64,000 nt of DNA from Spirosoma sp. KCTC 42546 (GCF_006965485.1 NZ_CP041360.1:5374501-5438500); one strand, 5' to 3'. Counted from the stretch's first letter, positions 40,256-49,980 are shown. Made by a program: numbers and translations. The notes: a model not told the origin generated them from the letters alone.

Positions 40256-40648
40256 CTATTGAGCTACTGTACCTTCTTTCACCACTTCTCCTTTGAAATA
40301 CAGCATCTGAGTGCCGCCTTCCGCGTTCGACTCAACTGTTACCGATTTGTTGAAAGCACCCAGGGCAGCCGCATTAAAGGTGGCTTTGATAACGCCCGAC
40401 TGGCCAGGCATAACAGGTGCCTTGGGGTACTCAACTCCCGTGCAGCCGCAGGAACCTTTGGCTTGATTGATCACAAGCGGCAACTCCCCTTTATTGGTAA
40501 AGGAAAACTCTGCCGTAACGGGCTTGCTTTGGGGAATACGTCCGAAATCATGAGTAGCACTACGCCAGTTGAATAAAGCAGCCGGAATGGTCATAGCCAT
40601 GCAGACTGTCATCAATACAAATGCGCCGAAAAACAGAAGACGTTTCAT
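40256..40648 (-). CDS. Secreted DUF1573 protein
   Basis: 130 residues from the ATG at 40648, which gives a signal peptide (MKRLLFFGAFVLMTVCMAM). The mature part is one DUF1573 Ig-like domain: ATHDFGRIPQSKPVTAEFSF, INQAKGSCGCTGVEYPKAPV with the CxC motif, and FNAAALGAFNKSVTVESN. The family is abundant in Bacteroidota and lacks a defined role. The longer frame to 40738 is unlikely. Confidence 0.88.
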   Translation of the reverse strand: MKRLLFFGAFVLMTVCMAMTIPAALFNWRSATHDFGRIPQSKPVTAEFSFTNKGELPLVINQAKGSCGCTGVEYPKAPVMPGQSGVIKATFNAAALGAFNKSVTVESNAEGGTQMLYFKGEVVKEGTVAQ

Positions 40649-40776
40649 AGAAAAAATGGTTTTAGAAGATGTTTCGTATTGCCCACTCAGGCAACGATAC
40701 AAACCTACCCCCTCCCCCCCTAAACCCTTGTTAAGCACTTCCTAACGTTTGTTAATGAGTTGTTAATGATGGAAAA

Positions 40777-40860
40777 ATGAGCGATTGAGTGAATGAGTGA
40801 TTGAGCGAATAACACGTACTTTACAGTCACTCTTTCGCTCATTTACTAATTCGCTCATTA
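40777..40860. repeat. Imperfect word-like inverted repeat (GAGTGATT type)
   Basis: GAGCGATTGAGTGAATGAGTGATTGAGCGAAT words face CTTTCGCTCATTTACTAATTCGCTCATT. It lies in a divergent gap and ends four bases before the histidine kinase ATG. Related words recur in the 3' end of that kinase gene (42096-42176). Confidence 0.7.
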
Positions 40861-40863
40861 AAA

Positions 40864-42189
40864 ATGTCCCGTTTGCGCCTGCTGGTTATTCTATCGGTGC
40901 TATCCATTATTGGTATCCTGGCCGTGCAGGCCGTTTGGGTGCGCAATGCCTATGCCCTGCGCGAACGGCAGTTCCGGCAGTCGGCGTTTATTGCCTTGCA
41001 GGATGTGGCCGACGACGTAGCGAAGCTGAATAACTTCACACTGAATCGGTATGCCGTTACACAACTCTCCGCCGATTATTTCATTGTCAATACCGACGCA
41101 CCCATTGACCCCGCCACCCTCGAACTATTCATTCAGCGGTCGTTGCAACAGCATAATCTTATCACCGATTACGAATACGGTATCTACAACTGCGAATCAG
41201 ATCGCATGGTCTATGGAGCCTACGTTAGCACAAGCAGTTCGGCCTTAACAAAAACCAAGCTTCAGGGCGGAAAAAACCTGCCTAAATTTCCGCGCTATAC
41301 GTACTATTTCGGTATTCGATTCCCTAATCAAGGGGCATTCGTAGCGGGCCAGTTAGATGGCTGGGTCTGGTCTACCATAGCCGTGTTACTGGTAGTCAGC
41401 TTCTTCGGGTATACGCTCATCGTGGTGCTAAAGCAGCGCCGACTGACCGAAGTGCAGCGCGACTTTATCAATAACATTACGCACGAATTACAAACGCCCG
41501 TCTCTACCATTCGTATTGCTGCCGATGTGCTCCAGTCGGACACCATTACGCAACAACCCGACCGGCTGAACCAATATGCCCGCGTGTTAGGTGAGGAAAG
41601 TAGGCGATTGCAAAAGCAGGTTAATAGTATCCTGCAATTAGCCCGCTCTGAACGTACTGGCTTCATTCTGGAGCTGGCCGATGTCGATTTGCACGAGGTT
41701 ATGCGTGCGGCTGCCGACACCTTTGCCCCAGTTATAACGCTTGATCTCACGGCCAATAAGGCCCACATCCGGGCAGACCGTTACCAACTCGAAACAGCGC
41801 TAAACAACCTGATTGACAACGCGATCAAGTATTGTATCCAATCGCCTTGTGTACTACTGCATACACGAACAGAAGACAATCAGTTAATCTGGTCGGTTAG
41901 CGACAACGGTATCGGCATTGCTCAAAAAGACCAAAAAGCCATTTTTCGGCAGTTTTTTCGGGTCTCTTCGGGCCATACCCATAATGTAAAAGGCTTTGGA
42001 CTTGGGTTGTATTATGTTCGGCAGGTTATTCGGGCACATGGCTGGCAGATGAAGCTTACCAGTGAGCTGGGAAAAGGCAGTCAATTCGAAATAAAGAGTG
42101 AATGCGTGAACGAGCGAAAGGTCGAATCTCATTCACTCCAGTCTATTTCCTGGTTACGCTCATTCACTCATTCTCTATTGCACCTTTAA
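40864..42189 (+). CDS. Sensor histidine kinase
   Basis: 441 residues. TM1 at residues 4-24, a periplasmic sensor of about 130 residues, TM2 (WVWSTIAVLLVVSFFGYTLIV), then HisKA with NNITHELQTPVSTIRIAADVL (phospho-His) and HATPase with NNLIDNAIKY (N box), VSDNGIGIAQKD (G1) and GFGLGLYYVRQV (G2). It phosphorylates the receiver protein encoded next; the stop TAA and the next ATG share one base (TAATG), so translation is coupled. The last 35 or so residues (from KSECVNERK) are encoded by word-like repeat sequence and are probably not part of the enzyme. Confidence 0.93.
   Translation: MSRLRLLVILSVLSIIGILAVQAVWVRNAYALRERQFRQSAFIALQDVADDVAKLNNFTLNRYAVTQLSADYFIVNTDAPIDPATLELFIQRSLQQHNLITDYEYGIYNCESDRMVYGAYVSTSSSALTKTKLQGGKNLPKFPRYTYYFGIRFPNQGAFVAGQLDGWVWSTIAVLLVVSFFGYTLIVVLKQRRLTEVQRDFINNITHELQTPVSTIRIAADVLQSDTITQQPDRLNQYARVLGEESRRLQKQVNSILQLARSERTGFILELADVDLHEVMRAAADTFAPVITLDLTANKAHIRADRYQLETALNNLIDNAIKYCIQSPCVLLHTRTEDNQLIWSVSDNGIGIAQKDQKAIFRQFFRVSSGHTHNVKGFGLGLYYVRQVIRAHGWQMKLTSELGKGSQFEIKSECVNERKVESHSLQSISWLRSFTHSLLHL
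42096..42176. repeat. Word-like repeat inside the kinase gene's 3' end
   Basis: GAGTGAATGCGTGAACGAGCGAAAGG words face CGCTCATTCACTCATTC. It is translated as the C-terminal tail of the kinase and directly precedes the response-regulator ATG. Confidence 0.6.
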
Positions 42190-42857
42190 TGTCTGCTCAC
42201 ATTCTATTCGTTGAGGACGATGTTAACCTCGGGTTTGTGATTCGGGATACACTCGAAAACGTCCCTTTTCAGGTCACGCATTGTACCAATGGCGTCGATG
42301 CCTGGGCCACGTTTCAGGCAGGTTCGTTTGATGTTTGTTTATTGGATGTAATGCTTCCGCAAAGTGATGGGTTTACCCTGGCGCGGCAAATTCGGGCCGT
42401 CAATACGCAGGTACCCATTTTATTTCTAAGTGCCCTAGCCGACAAAGATGACCGTTTGCAGGGTTTGCGACTGGGAGCAGACGATTACCTGACCAAGCCC
42501 TTCAGCATTGAAGAACTAATCTTAAAAATCAACGTCTTTTTACGCCGAACGATAACGCCTGCTGACCATCAGTCACTCAGGCACACCATGCTCAATCGCC
42601 ATAATCTAACGCTCACCGTAAACGGACAAACGCAGACGCTTACGCATCGTGAAGCCGACGTCATCGCTTATCTGCTCGATCGCCCAAACACACTTGTTCG
42701 ACGCGATGAATTGCTGCGAGCCGTTTGGGGCGACGATGATTACTTTATGGGCCGTAGTCTCGATGTATTCATTTCCCGAATCCGCAAACGAATTGCCCAG
42801 GACCCAACCATCCGAATCGACAATGTACATGGTGTAGGCTTCGTTTTGCGGCAGTAG
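42189..42857 (+). CDS. OmpR-family response regulator
   Basis: 222 residues from the ATG at 42189, overlapping the kinase stop by one base. Receiver with ILFVEDD (acidic pocket), CLLDVMLP (phospho-Asp), FLSAL and TKPF (Lys), then a winged helix with LTHREADVIAYLLDRPN, LVRRDELLRAVWG, SLDVFISRIRKRI and VHGVGFVLRQ. DNA-binding output of the kinase encoded just upstream. Target genes are not evident. Confidence 0.95.
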   Translation: MSAHILFVEDDVNLGFVIRDTLENVPFQVTHCTNGVDAWATFQAGSFDVCLLDVMLPQSDGFTLARQIRAVNTQVPILFLSALADKDDRLQGLRLGADDYLTKPFSIEELILKINVFLRRTITPADHQSLRHTMLNRHNLTLTVNGQTQTLTHREADVIAYLLDRPNTLVRRDELLRAVWGDDDYFMGRSLDVFISRIRKRIAQDPTIRIDNVHGVGFVLRQ

Positions 42858-42899
42858 CCTACGAAGTTTAAAGAGCTCAAAAGCGCAGGATTATATAAA

Positions 42900-42994
42900 G
42901 GATTTGTCCACAGAGGCACAGAGAACACAGAGATATAACTGATTGAAATATTTTTTTATAACTCTGTGTTCTCTGTGCCTCTGTGGACAAATCC
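42900..42994. repeat. CACAGAG-type long inverted repeat, copy 3
   Basis: Perfect 33-bp arms (42900-42932 and 42962-42994). The central words CACAGAGGCACAGAGAACAC match copy 2. Between tandem plus-strand genes. Confidence 0.93.
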
Positions 42995-43045
42995 TTTACT
43001 TATTATCGATATCATTTATCTTGCGCCTAACTTCGATAAGCTACT

Positions 43046-44188
43046 ATGATTTTCAGATACTGTACCATTGCACTAACTGCGCTATTCCTTATTTCTGGCT
43101 GCAAAACGGCTAAACTTCCTGCCAATACTACCAATATACCGACCGCGACAATTACTGAAGAAGGCTTTCTAAACTGTTTTGCTGCTGGCACCTCGCTGAA
43201 TGGGCAGACGGTTTGGTGCGAAGCCTCGGCAGTAGCATTCGATGGCAAAAATCTGCTTTTCGCTAATGATAAGGATATGCCTGCCGGTCAGAGCCCGGTA
43301 TTTATGAAAACACCAGCAACCCTAGCTGACTCGACCCAATCGCCTACCTACCTGACACAGCCTGCGTATTCGGCTGCCCGGAAATACGAAGATTTTGCCC
43401 AAACGCCAGACCGGAAATTCATCCTGCTAACCACGGCCTTCGATCGCCTGAAGCCCGGTAGTCACGACTGGGACAGCTATAATACCATTCTTTACTGGCG
43501 AACTGGCGATGAGCAACACCCGCATGTGCTAGCTCCTGATGATACCAGCCGAAATTCCATGGCCTACCGCCAGCGAATTGCACAGGTACTGGCCACGACG
43601 GAATTTCCCGGCGAAATGCCTTATTTCAAGATCGAGGGGCTGGCCGCTACTGACAGCCAGCTCCTGTTCGGCATTCGGGAAGCGGGTAAATCATACGAGA
43701 GTTTTACCTACCAGGCCAAAGTTATTGGCGTATCCTATCGACTGGAAAAGAACGGAGATACGGAACGAATTCGCTTAGCGGATGACTGGAAAATTGTCAA
43801 CGATTTCGACATAGCCAAAGCGGATTCCACCCTGCCGAAACCACTCGCTTTATCGAGCCTGGAATATGACCCGTTTCAGAAACGATTCTGGATGCTCACC
43901 TCTCAGGAAGCCAATGGAAAGTTGGACGCTTATCTGTGGACGGCTACATCGGATGAATTATATACCAATAGGCCATTCACGCTGGTACGCGACGCTCAGG
44001 GGCAACCTGTACACACAGCCGGTCATAAAGCCGAAGACCTGACTCCGCTGGATGCCAGCCATCTGCTACTCATTTGCGACGACGACCGGGGCCGCACAAT
44101 GGTTGGTGCCCGAACCCGACAACCTAATCAGGCAGCCTACACGATCCTTACTGTATCGAGCCAAAAAAGTCGTATGTCCCTAAAATAA
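43046..44188 (+). CDS. Lipoprotein, predicted beta-propeller, unknown role
   Basis: 380 residues. Lipoprotein signal with FLISGC (Cys19). The mature part has WCEASAVAFDGKNLLFANDKD, YEDFAQTPDRKFILLTTAF, YFKIEGLAATDSQLLFGIREAG and HKAEDLTPLDASHLLLICDDD, an arrangement like phytase-type or DUF3616-like propellers. No catalytic motif identified. Its last 41 bp overlap the 3' end of the convergent esterase gene. Confidence 0.7.
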   Translation: MIFRYCTIALTALFLISGCKTAKLPANTTNIPTATITEEGFLNCFAAGTSLNGQTVWCEASAVAFDGKNLLFANDKDMPAGQSPVFMKTPATLADSTQSPTYLTQPAYSAARKYEDFAQTPDRKFILLTTAFDRLKPGSHDWDSYNTILYWRTGDEQHPHVLAPDDTSRNSMAYRQRIAQVLATTEFPGEMPYFKIEGLAATDSQLLFGIREAGKSYESFTYQAKVIGVSYRLEKNGDTERIRLADDWKIVNDFDIAKADSTLPKPLALSSLEYDPFQKRFWMLTSQEANGKLDAYLWTATSDELYTNRPFTLVRDAQGQPVHTAGHKAEDLTPLDASHLLLICDDDRGRTMVGARTRQPNQAAYTILTVSSQKSRMSLK

Positions 44189-45347
44189 ACGTAACGATCC
44201 CGGTTCCGTGCGTTGCTCCTTTTATTGGAATCAATTCTACATTGGTAGCCCCTCGCTTCTTCATGGCATCATACGCATTCTGCGAGTTCAAAAAAGACAC
44301 GATCTCGTCGGCATCTCCATGATACAGTCGGGTTGGCGTACGGGGTTTCCAGTCGTGAATATCATTGTCCTGTACAGCAGCCAGAAAAGCTTTATCGGTA
44401 CCATCGTTGATGCCCTGTTTAAACGCATCCGTAAATGTCTGGTTGAGACTCACATTAATTGACGCATTTATACCCTGATTCGTGATCTGCGTAGCATAGG
44501 GCTCTTTAAAGTAGGTCGACATGGGACGGTTAAGCCCGTAAATCCGATCATAGGTTTGTAATACCCAGACATAGAGTCGATTGATGTAATCAACACCAGC
44601 CGATTTATCATTGATAATCTGCTTCATAAAGGCAGGTTTATCGTAAGCACCAGCCCCACAACTCGACGCCACCAGGTTGAATTCATTCGTGGTTTCTTCC
44701 TCTAGTTTCTTTTGCAGCGACATCGTTGCATAGCCTCCTTCCGAATAACCCGCAATAAACAGTCGCTTGTCCCAGTTTATAGCCTGATCGGCCAGAAAAT
44801 CGCGGGTGGCCCGTAGCATATCGAGCGATGCCGTAGCCAGACCATTTCGTTGCTCATAGGTATGCGGAAGGTCTTTAGAAGCCCCATAGCCAATGTAATC
44901 CGGCGCGGCAATGATGTATCCCTGAGAAGCAAACACGGACCCGAACGAATAGGCTTCGCTACTCGTACCGAAGTTCGATGGCGCATCATTCTCACTGGTT
45001 ATCGTACCATGTTGCATACTCAACAATGGTATAGCTGTTGGCACCGTGGGAATAATAAGCGCTCCGGATGCTTTAATGGGTTTACCGTCCGTATTTGTGG
45101 TTGTATAATCTAACCGATATGCTTTAATACCATAGCGGATAAAAAACTGAAGTGCGGCATTTGCTCCTGTAAAGCGACTACGAAGTTGGTCGGTTGAATA
45201 CTCCCCAATCAATGTACTACTGACTAATGTACGGGGCAAAACGGGAACAACAGAATCGGTATTCCCAGAGGTCTTACAGCCGACCGGTGCAATAAGCAAC
45301 ATACTCCCAACAAGGAGCAATGTAACGAATGATTTGATTGTCAACAT
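44148..45347 (-). CDS. Secretory lipase/esterase-like alpha/beta hydrolase lipoprotein
   Basis: 399 residues. Lipoprotein signal (LLLVGSMLLIAPVGC, Cys24). Alpha/beta hydrolase core with YIIAAPDYIGYGASKD, nucleophile elbow FIAGYSEGGYATM (G-Y-S-E-G) and, near the C-terminus, LYHGDADEIV (Asp) and IKGATHGTG (His). Likely an outer-membrane-anchored esterase acting on acyl esters. Overlaps the convergent gene by 41 bp. Confidence 0.85.
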   Translation of the reverse strand: MLTIKSFVTLLLVGSMLLIAPVGCKTSGNTDSVVPVLPRTLVSSTLIGEYSTDQLRSRFTGANAALQFFIRYGIKAYRLDYTTTNTDGKPIKASGALIIPTVPTAIPLLSMQHGTITSENDAPSNFGTSSEAYSFGSVFASQGYIIAAPDYIGYGASKDLPHTYEQRNGLATASLDMLRATRDFLADQAINWDKRLFIAGYSEGGYATMSLQKKLEEETTNEFNLVASSCGAGAYDKPAFMKQIINDKSAGVDYINRLYVWVLQTYDRIYGLNRPMSTYFKEPYATQITNQGINASINVSLNQTFTDAFKQGINDGTDKAFLAAVQDNDIHDWKPRTPTRLYHGDADEIVSFLNSQNAYDAMKKRGATNVELIPIKGATHGTGIVTFILGTYDFFGSIQ

Positions 45348-45784
45348 GCAGTATGATAAAATGATAGACAGGCTATTTATCTAACGTTTAGAAAGCCCTT
45401 TTCGTTTGAATACTCTGGCGAATAGCAACTAAAAATACATCAAATAATATGCTGTATACCAGACACTTACAAAAATAGCTATCTATTCAGACAACTGGAA
45501 TGTGAACACCGAAAAGGTTTTACTACTGCCAAATCTATTTTACGCAGGCGTAGTTTCCCAGTTGTGTAGAGAGCGTTCCACAACAATAGGCATAGTACTT
45601 CCCGCTTACTCTATCAAATTAGTTGTCTTAAATCAGAATACGATCAATTTTAGACAAACCAGCTACTACACAATCACCTAAAAATCAGCAATTTACCAAA
45701 AAGGTTATCCAACAACGATTCCCATTGGATTAAACTGGTACAGCGTTTGGGTATCTATAGGCAATACCAAATATTCACAACGCT
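45348..45784. other. Divergent gap, AT-rich
   Basis: 437 bp between the esterase start and the OmpA gene. No gene found. A sigma-54-like motif lies at 45736-45751. Confidence 0.4.
45736..45751 (+). promoter_or_regulatory. Candidate sigma-54-like promoter of the OmpA gene
   Basis: TGGTACAGCGTTTGGG, compared with the known TGGCACG-N4-TTGCA form, matches the -24 part well and the -12 part partly. It ends 33 bp before the ATG at 45785. Similar motifs stand before four other genes of this cluster. Confidence 0.35.
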
Positions 45785-46495
45785 ATGAACTATCAATGGA
45801 AATCAGTTGGAACGAAGTCGCTTGCGCTTCTACTGACTGCTAGCTTTCTGTCAGGGAATTTATCAATTGCCCAGAGTCAGAAAAAGAATTTGAATAAAAC
45901 TCAAAAGGGAGCAATAGTTGGTGCCAGTGGTGGAGCTGTAGTTGGTGCCGTACTTGGCAAGACGAAAGGTAACACTGCTCTGGGTGCTATTTTGGGAGCA
46001 ACAGTTGGTGGAGCAGCCGGTGCCGTGATTGGTCATCGAATGGATAAACGAGCTGAAGAAATTAAACGCCAGATGCCGGATGCTCAGGTCGAACGAGTTG
46101 GTGAAGGCATCAAAGTGAGCCTCGGTTCCGATATTCTGTTCGATACGGACTCCTATGCGTTAAAATCTGCTACCAGACAGCAATTGATCAATTTCGCTCA
46201 AACGCTAAATAAGGAAGAAGATACCGATATTCTGGTTGAAGGTCATGCTGATGCTACTGGTTCGGCAGAACATAATCTGGCCTTATCTAAAAAACGTGCC
46301 GATGCTGTAGCGGGTTTCCTGGAAGGGCAAGGCGTGAAAACATCCCGGGTTGACGAAAAAGGATACGGTGAAGCGCAGCCAATTGCCGACAACGCTACAT
46401 CAGCAGGCCGTCAGAAAAACCGTCGAGTCGATATTGCCGTATTTGCGAATAAACAAATGCAGCGTGATGCCAAAAACGGCAAGCTCAGCGAATAA
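45785..46495 (+). CDS. OmpA-family outer membrane protein with glycine zipper
   Basis: 236 residues. Signal peptide (LALLLTASFLSGNLSIAQ), then a Gly/Ala-rich glycine zipper (GAIVGASGGAVVGAVLGKTK, GAILGATVGGAAGAVIGH) and an OmpA domain: LFDTDSYALKS, ILVEGHADATGSAEHNLALSKKRADAV and NRRVDIAVF. It should tie the outer membrane to peptidoglycan. First gene of a run of stress-type genes on the plus strand. Confidence 0.9.
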   Translation: MNYQWKSVGTKSLALLLTASFLSGNLSIAQSQKKNLNKTQKGAIVGASGGAVVGAVLGKTKGNTALGAILGATVGGAAGAVIGHRMDKRAEEIKRQMPDAQVERVGEGIKVSLGSDILFDTDSYALKSATRQQLINFAQTLNKEEDTDILVEGHADATGSAEHNLALSKKRADAVAGFLEGQGVKTSRVDEKGYGEAQPIADNATSAGRQKNRRVDIAVFANKQMQRDAKNGKLSE

Positions 46496-46499
46496 AATA

Positions 46500-46540
46500 G
46501 ATTCAGGCGATCAGGAATACTATTCCCGATCGCCTGAATC
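46500..46540. terminator. Hairpin after the OmpA gene
   Basis: GATTCAGGCGATC and GATCGCCTGAATC pair perfectly (13 bp). No U run; possibly a terminator or mRNA-protecting hairpin. Confidence 0.6.
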
Positions 46541-46581
46541 ATCTAATTACCCAGTGTAATACCATTACCTCATTATTTCCT

Positions 46582-46794
46582 ATGAATAATCCGAAAAAAG
46601 GCGATGCAGTGAGTTGGAACTATGGGAAAGGCAAAGCCAAAGGGAAAATTTCCGAAGTCCATGAGGAAAATATAGAGCGTACTGTGCAGGGTACTCCTGT
46701 TAAGCGCAAAGGCTCTGCTGCAGAGCCAGCTCTTGTGATTGAACAAGGCTCTAAACGGATTATCAAGTCGGCCAGCGAGGTTACCAAAAAATAA
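46582..46794 (+). CDS. DUF2945 (HVA1/TUDOR-like) protein
   Basis: 70 residues: KKGDAVSWNYGKGKAKGKISEV and a second half with KGSAAEPALVIEQGSKRIIKSASEV, the complete DUF2945 pattern. These small SH3-like proteins are found with stress genes; the molecular role is not known. 8 bp before the DUF3140 gene, so the two are likely co-transcribed. Confidence 0.85.
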   Translation: MNNPKKGDAVSWNYGKGKAKGKISEVHEENIERTVQGTPVKRKGSAAEPALVIEQGSKRIIKSASEVTKK

Positions 46795-46802
46795 ACGTCA
46801 CT

Positions 46803-47156
46803 ATGGCAACAGCAATCCTTACAGATTCAGACAAAAAAGAAATTCGACAAACGTTTGATGAGGTTGTCAATATGTCGGCTTCTGAGATTGAAAGCTGGCT
46901 CCAAACTGATGAGTCCAAGTCTGTTGGGCAAACAAAAGAGGGAGAAAGCGAATCGATTGGCCATAAATCGGGTAAACGCATCATTGAAATTCTGGGTACA
47001 AAAGCGAGCGAGTTAACGGATAACGATTATGCTCATATGGAGAAGGTTATCAGTTATGTAAAGCGCCATAGTGCACAGCAACCAAAGCATGTAGCCGATT
47101 CGAATTGGGCCTATTCGCTAAAAAACTGGGGGCATGACCCTACAACCAAAAAATAA
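46803..47156 (+). CDS. DUF3140 protein
   Basis: 117 residues: FDEVVNMSASEIESWLQTDESKSVG, SIGHKSGKRIIEIL and DYAHMEKVISYVKRH, followed by NWAYSLKNWGHDP, typical of DUF3140. It often accompanies DUF2945, as here. Cytoplasmic, function unknown, stress-linked by context. Confidence 0.85.
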   Translation: MATAILTDSDKKEIRQTFDEVVNMSASEIESWLQTDESKSVGQTKEGESESIGHKSGKRIIEILGTKASELTDNDYAHMEKVISYVKRHSAQQPKHVADSNWAYSLKNWGHDPTTKK

Positions 47157-47262
47157 CAACAAATTAACATATACATTACTTTTTACGTTACCTTTCTGAT
47201 TTGCTCAACACGAAACGTTATGACTTTTCAACCTAATTAACTCAACAAAACCAATCAACGCT

Positions 47263-47718
47263 ATGAATGTAAAAGAAACCCGAACAGAAATCCTCGAACA
47301 ACTAAGCCAATTACTTACGCTTAGCCATGATGCAGAAAAAGGGTATCAGGAAGCCTCCGAGAATGTAGACGATAACGAACTTAAAACGTTGCTTCTGGCT
47401 CAGTCACGCCAGCGCGCAGAGTTTGCTCAGGAATTAGATCGTGAAATACGGGCCTTAGGCGGAGAAGCCGACAACGGTACCAGCTTAACCGCTGACTTAC
47501 ATCGGGCCTGGATCAATATCAAATCGACATTTTCTACAAATGACGATAAAGCCGTAGTACAGGAGTGTCACCGGGGTGATCAGGAAGCTCTGAATACCTA
47601 TAACGCTGTATTACAGGAAACAGACTTAGTTGCCAGTACTCGCGAATTGCTGCTTCGCCAGAAACAGAGTATCGACTCGGCCAATTCAACAATGGCCCGT
47701 CTGGCCTTGGTAGTGTAG
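47263..47718 (+). CDS. DUF2383 ferritin-like four-helix protein
   Basis: 151 residues, all helical. EKGYQEASENVDDNELKTLLL, SRQRAEFAQELDREIRALGG and GDQEALNTYNAVLQE fit the PA2169/DUF2383 family, a ferritin-like fold whose metal binding is not settled. Probably stress induced, by context. Confidence 0.85.
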   Translation: MNVKETRTEILEQLSQLLTLSHDAEKGYQEASENVDDNELKTLLLAQSRQRAEFAQELDREIRALGGEADNGTSLTADLHRAWINIKSTFSTNDDKAVVQECHRGDQEALNTYNAVLQETDLVASTRELLLRQKQSIDSANSTMARLALVV

Positions 47719-47850
47719 TGAATGGTGGGATTGGAAAGCCTGCTCCCTTTGGGGGTAGGCTTTTTTGTGCCTTTTACTTACCAAAACATTCGTACTATAC
47801 AGGGAGTTTATCTCCCAAATTATACCTACTTATTCCTACGCAGACACGTT

Positions 47851-49980
47851 ATGAGTAAACAATCTAACACAAATTCATTTTCAGAATCAATTCAATCCAA
47901 ACCCGGTAAGCCCTATCCACTGGGTGCTACGTATGATGGCGAAGGTGTTAATTTCACCCTATTTAGCGAAAATGCTACCGCCGTCTATCTATGTCTTTAC
48001 GACGCTGCTGACCCCAGTCATGAAACGGCTCGAATTCCACTTGCCGAACGCACCGATCTTGTCTGGCATATTTATCTTGATGGACTACAACCGGGTCAAC
48101 TCTATGGGTTCCGGGTTGATGGTCCTTACGAACCACAGGCAGGTCATTTTTTCAATCCAAATAAGCTCCTGCTTGATCCTTACGCCCGTGCCATAAATGC
48201 ACCCGTGAACCATAATGATGCCTGGCTGGCTTATGATTATACCAAACCAACATCGAGCGAAGAAGGTACGGACGAGTACCTGGTGATGAGTCAGGAGGAT
48301 AGCGGTCCCACAATGCCCAAAAGTGTGGTAGTAGATACAGCGTTTGATTGGGAAGATGATGCCGCTCCGGCCACTCCGCTGCACCGTTCCGTTATTTACG
48401 AAATGCACGTAAAAGGATTCACTCACCTGCATCCTACCATCGAGGAGTCGATTCGGGGTACGTATGCAGGCTTAGGCACCCCAGAAGTAACAGATTATCT
48501 AAAAAAACTGGGTATCACAGCGGTGGAGCTTTTGCCTGTACATCAGTTCACCGACGAAAGCTATTGGGGCTATAACAGCATTGGCTTCTTCGCTCCCCAG
48601 AACACGTACTCATCATCTGGTATGGCCGGACAGCAGGTTGCTGAGTTCAAACAGATGGTAAAGAACCTGCACAAAGCGGGTATTGAGGTGATTCTGGATG
48701 TTGTTTACAACCACACTGCCGAAGGCAACCAATTAGGACCACTGCTCTCGTTCAAAGGCATTGACAACCGGATTTACTATCACCAGGTTGGCGACACGCC
48801 AGAATACTACATGGACTACACCGGCACGGGTAATACGTTTAACCTGAGCCATCCTCGCGTATTGCAGTTAGTAATGGATAGCCTCCGCTATTGGGTAACG
48901 GACATGCACATTGATGGATTCCGGTTCGATTTAGCCTCAGCGCTGATTCGTACCGACGAAGAATTCGGTAGTGTTTCTTCGTTCCTGGATACCGTAGCCC
49001 AGGACCCTATACTGGCCCAGGTTAAACTCATTGCTGAACCCTGGGACATTCAGTCGTACCATGTTGGCGGATTCCCGGTTCGCTGGTCGGAGTGGAATGG
49101 CAAGTATCGGGATACGCTCCGGGCATTCTGGAAAGGGGACGATGGTAAGGCTGCGGAAACAGCTACTCGCTTATTAGGTAGCCCTGACCTATACGCCGAT
49201 GATGGTCGTTCGCCAGCCAATAGCATCAATCTGATTACAGCACACGATGGGTTTACACTCAACGATCTGGTTAGTTATAACGACAAGCACAACGAGGCCA
49301 ATGGCGAAGATAACCGCGATGGTTCCAACGATAACATGAGCTGGAACTGCGGTGTTGAAGGGCCTACCGATGATCCAGCGATTAACGATCTCCGTGAACG
49401 CCAGAAGCGTAATTTTCTGACCACGATGCTACTCAGCCAGGGTACACCCATGATTGTAATGGGTGATGAGTGTGGCCGAACCCAGCACGGTAACAACAAT
49501 GGCTACAATCAGGACAGCGAAATTAGCTGGATGGATTGGCACTGGAACGAGAACCAACAAGCACTGTTTGAGTTCACCAGTCAACTTACCGCCCTGCGTC
49601 AGGCTGTTCCTCTGTTGAGTCGGCGCCGTTTCTTTGGTAGTGAGCAAGTAGCCTATCTACGTCCGGATGGCGACGAAATGACCAGTGACGATCTACACAA
49701 TCCCAATACGCACTGTTTGGCTCTTTTTATTGATGGGCTTCGCGTATCGGAACAAACCGAAGATGGTCAGGACATTGGGGATGAGCAGTTAATCTGGATC
49801 TTGAACGCTTATTGGGAAGATATTCCATTTATGCTTCCGAAAATTGGCCGTAAAAGTTCGTCCTGGGAAGTGATTGTTGATACGTTTACGGGACAAGTCA
49901 ACCCAACGATTGAGCCAACTAAAGGTGGCAAATCCATTAATGTGCCGGCACGTTCTTCGATCTTGTTACGGCTAAAATAA
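47851..49980 (+). CDS. glgX: Glycogen debranching enzyme
   Basis: 709 residues from the ATG at 47851; the 43 codons upstream in frame lack family similarity. N-terminal CBM48 (YPLGATYDGEGVNFTLFSENA), then the GH13 core: VILDVVYNHTAEGN, DGFRFDLASAL (nucleophile Asp), LIAEPWD (acid Glu) and NLITAHDGFTLNDLVSYN. It hydrolyses alpha-1,6 branches of glycogen trimmed by phosphorylase. Other glg genes are not adjacent; its place among stress genes suggests glycogen or trehalose use under stress. Confidence 0.94.
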   Translation: MSKQSNTNSFSESIQSKPGKPYPLGATYDGEGVNFTLFSENATAVYLCLYDAADPSHETARIPLAERTDLVWHIYLDGLQPGQLYGFRVDGPYEPQAGHFFNPNKLLLDPYARAINAPVNHNDAWLAYDYTKPTSSEEGTDEYLVMSQEDSGPTMPKSVVVDTAFDWEDDAAPATPLHRSVIYEMHVKGFTHLHPTIEESIRGTYAGLGTPEVTDYLKKLGITAVELLPVHQFTDESYWGYNSIGFFAPQNTYSSSGMAGQQVAEFKQMVKNLHKAGIEVILDVVYNHTAEGNQLGPLLSFKGIDNRIYYHQVGDTPEYYMDYTGTGNTFNLSHPRVLQLVMDSLRYWVTDMHIDGFRFDLASALIRTDEEFGSVSSFLDTVAQDPILAQVKLIAEPWDIQSYHVGGFPVRWSEWNGKYRDTLRAFWKGDDGKAAETATRLLGSPDLYADDGRSPANSINLITAHDGFTLNDLVSYNDKHNEANGEDNRDGSNDNMSWNCGVEGPTDDPAINDLRERQKRNFLTTMLLSQGTPMIVMGDECGRTQHGNNNGYNQDSEISWMDWHWNENQQALFEFTSQLTALRQAVPLLSRRRFFGSEQVAYLRPDGDEMTSDDLHNPNTHCLALFIDGLRVSEQTEDGQDIGDEQLIWILNAYWEDIPFMLPKIGRKSSSWEVIVDTFTGQVNPTIEPTKGGKSINVPARSSILLRLK

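Noticed and set aside
37341..42994. CACAGAG repeats as a CRISPR array
   Set aside because: The words are adjacent without spacers, in inverted arms, and the copies lie kilobases apart; no cas genes.
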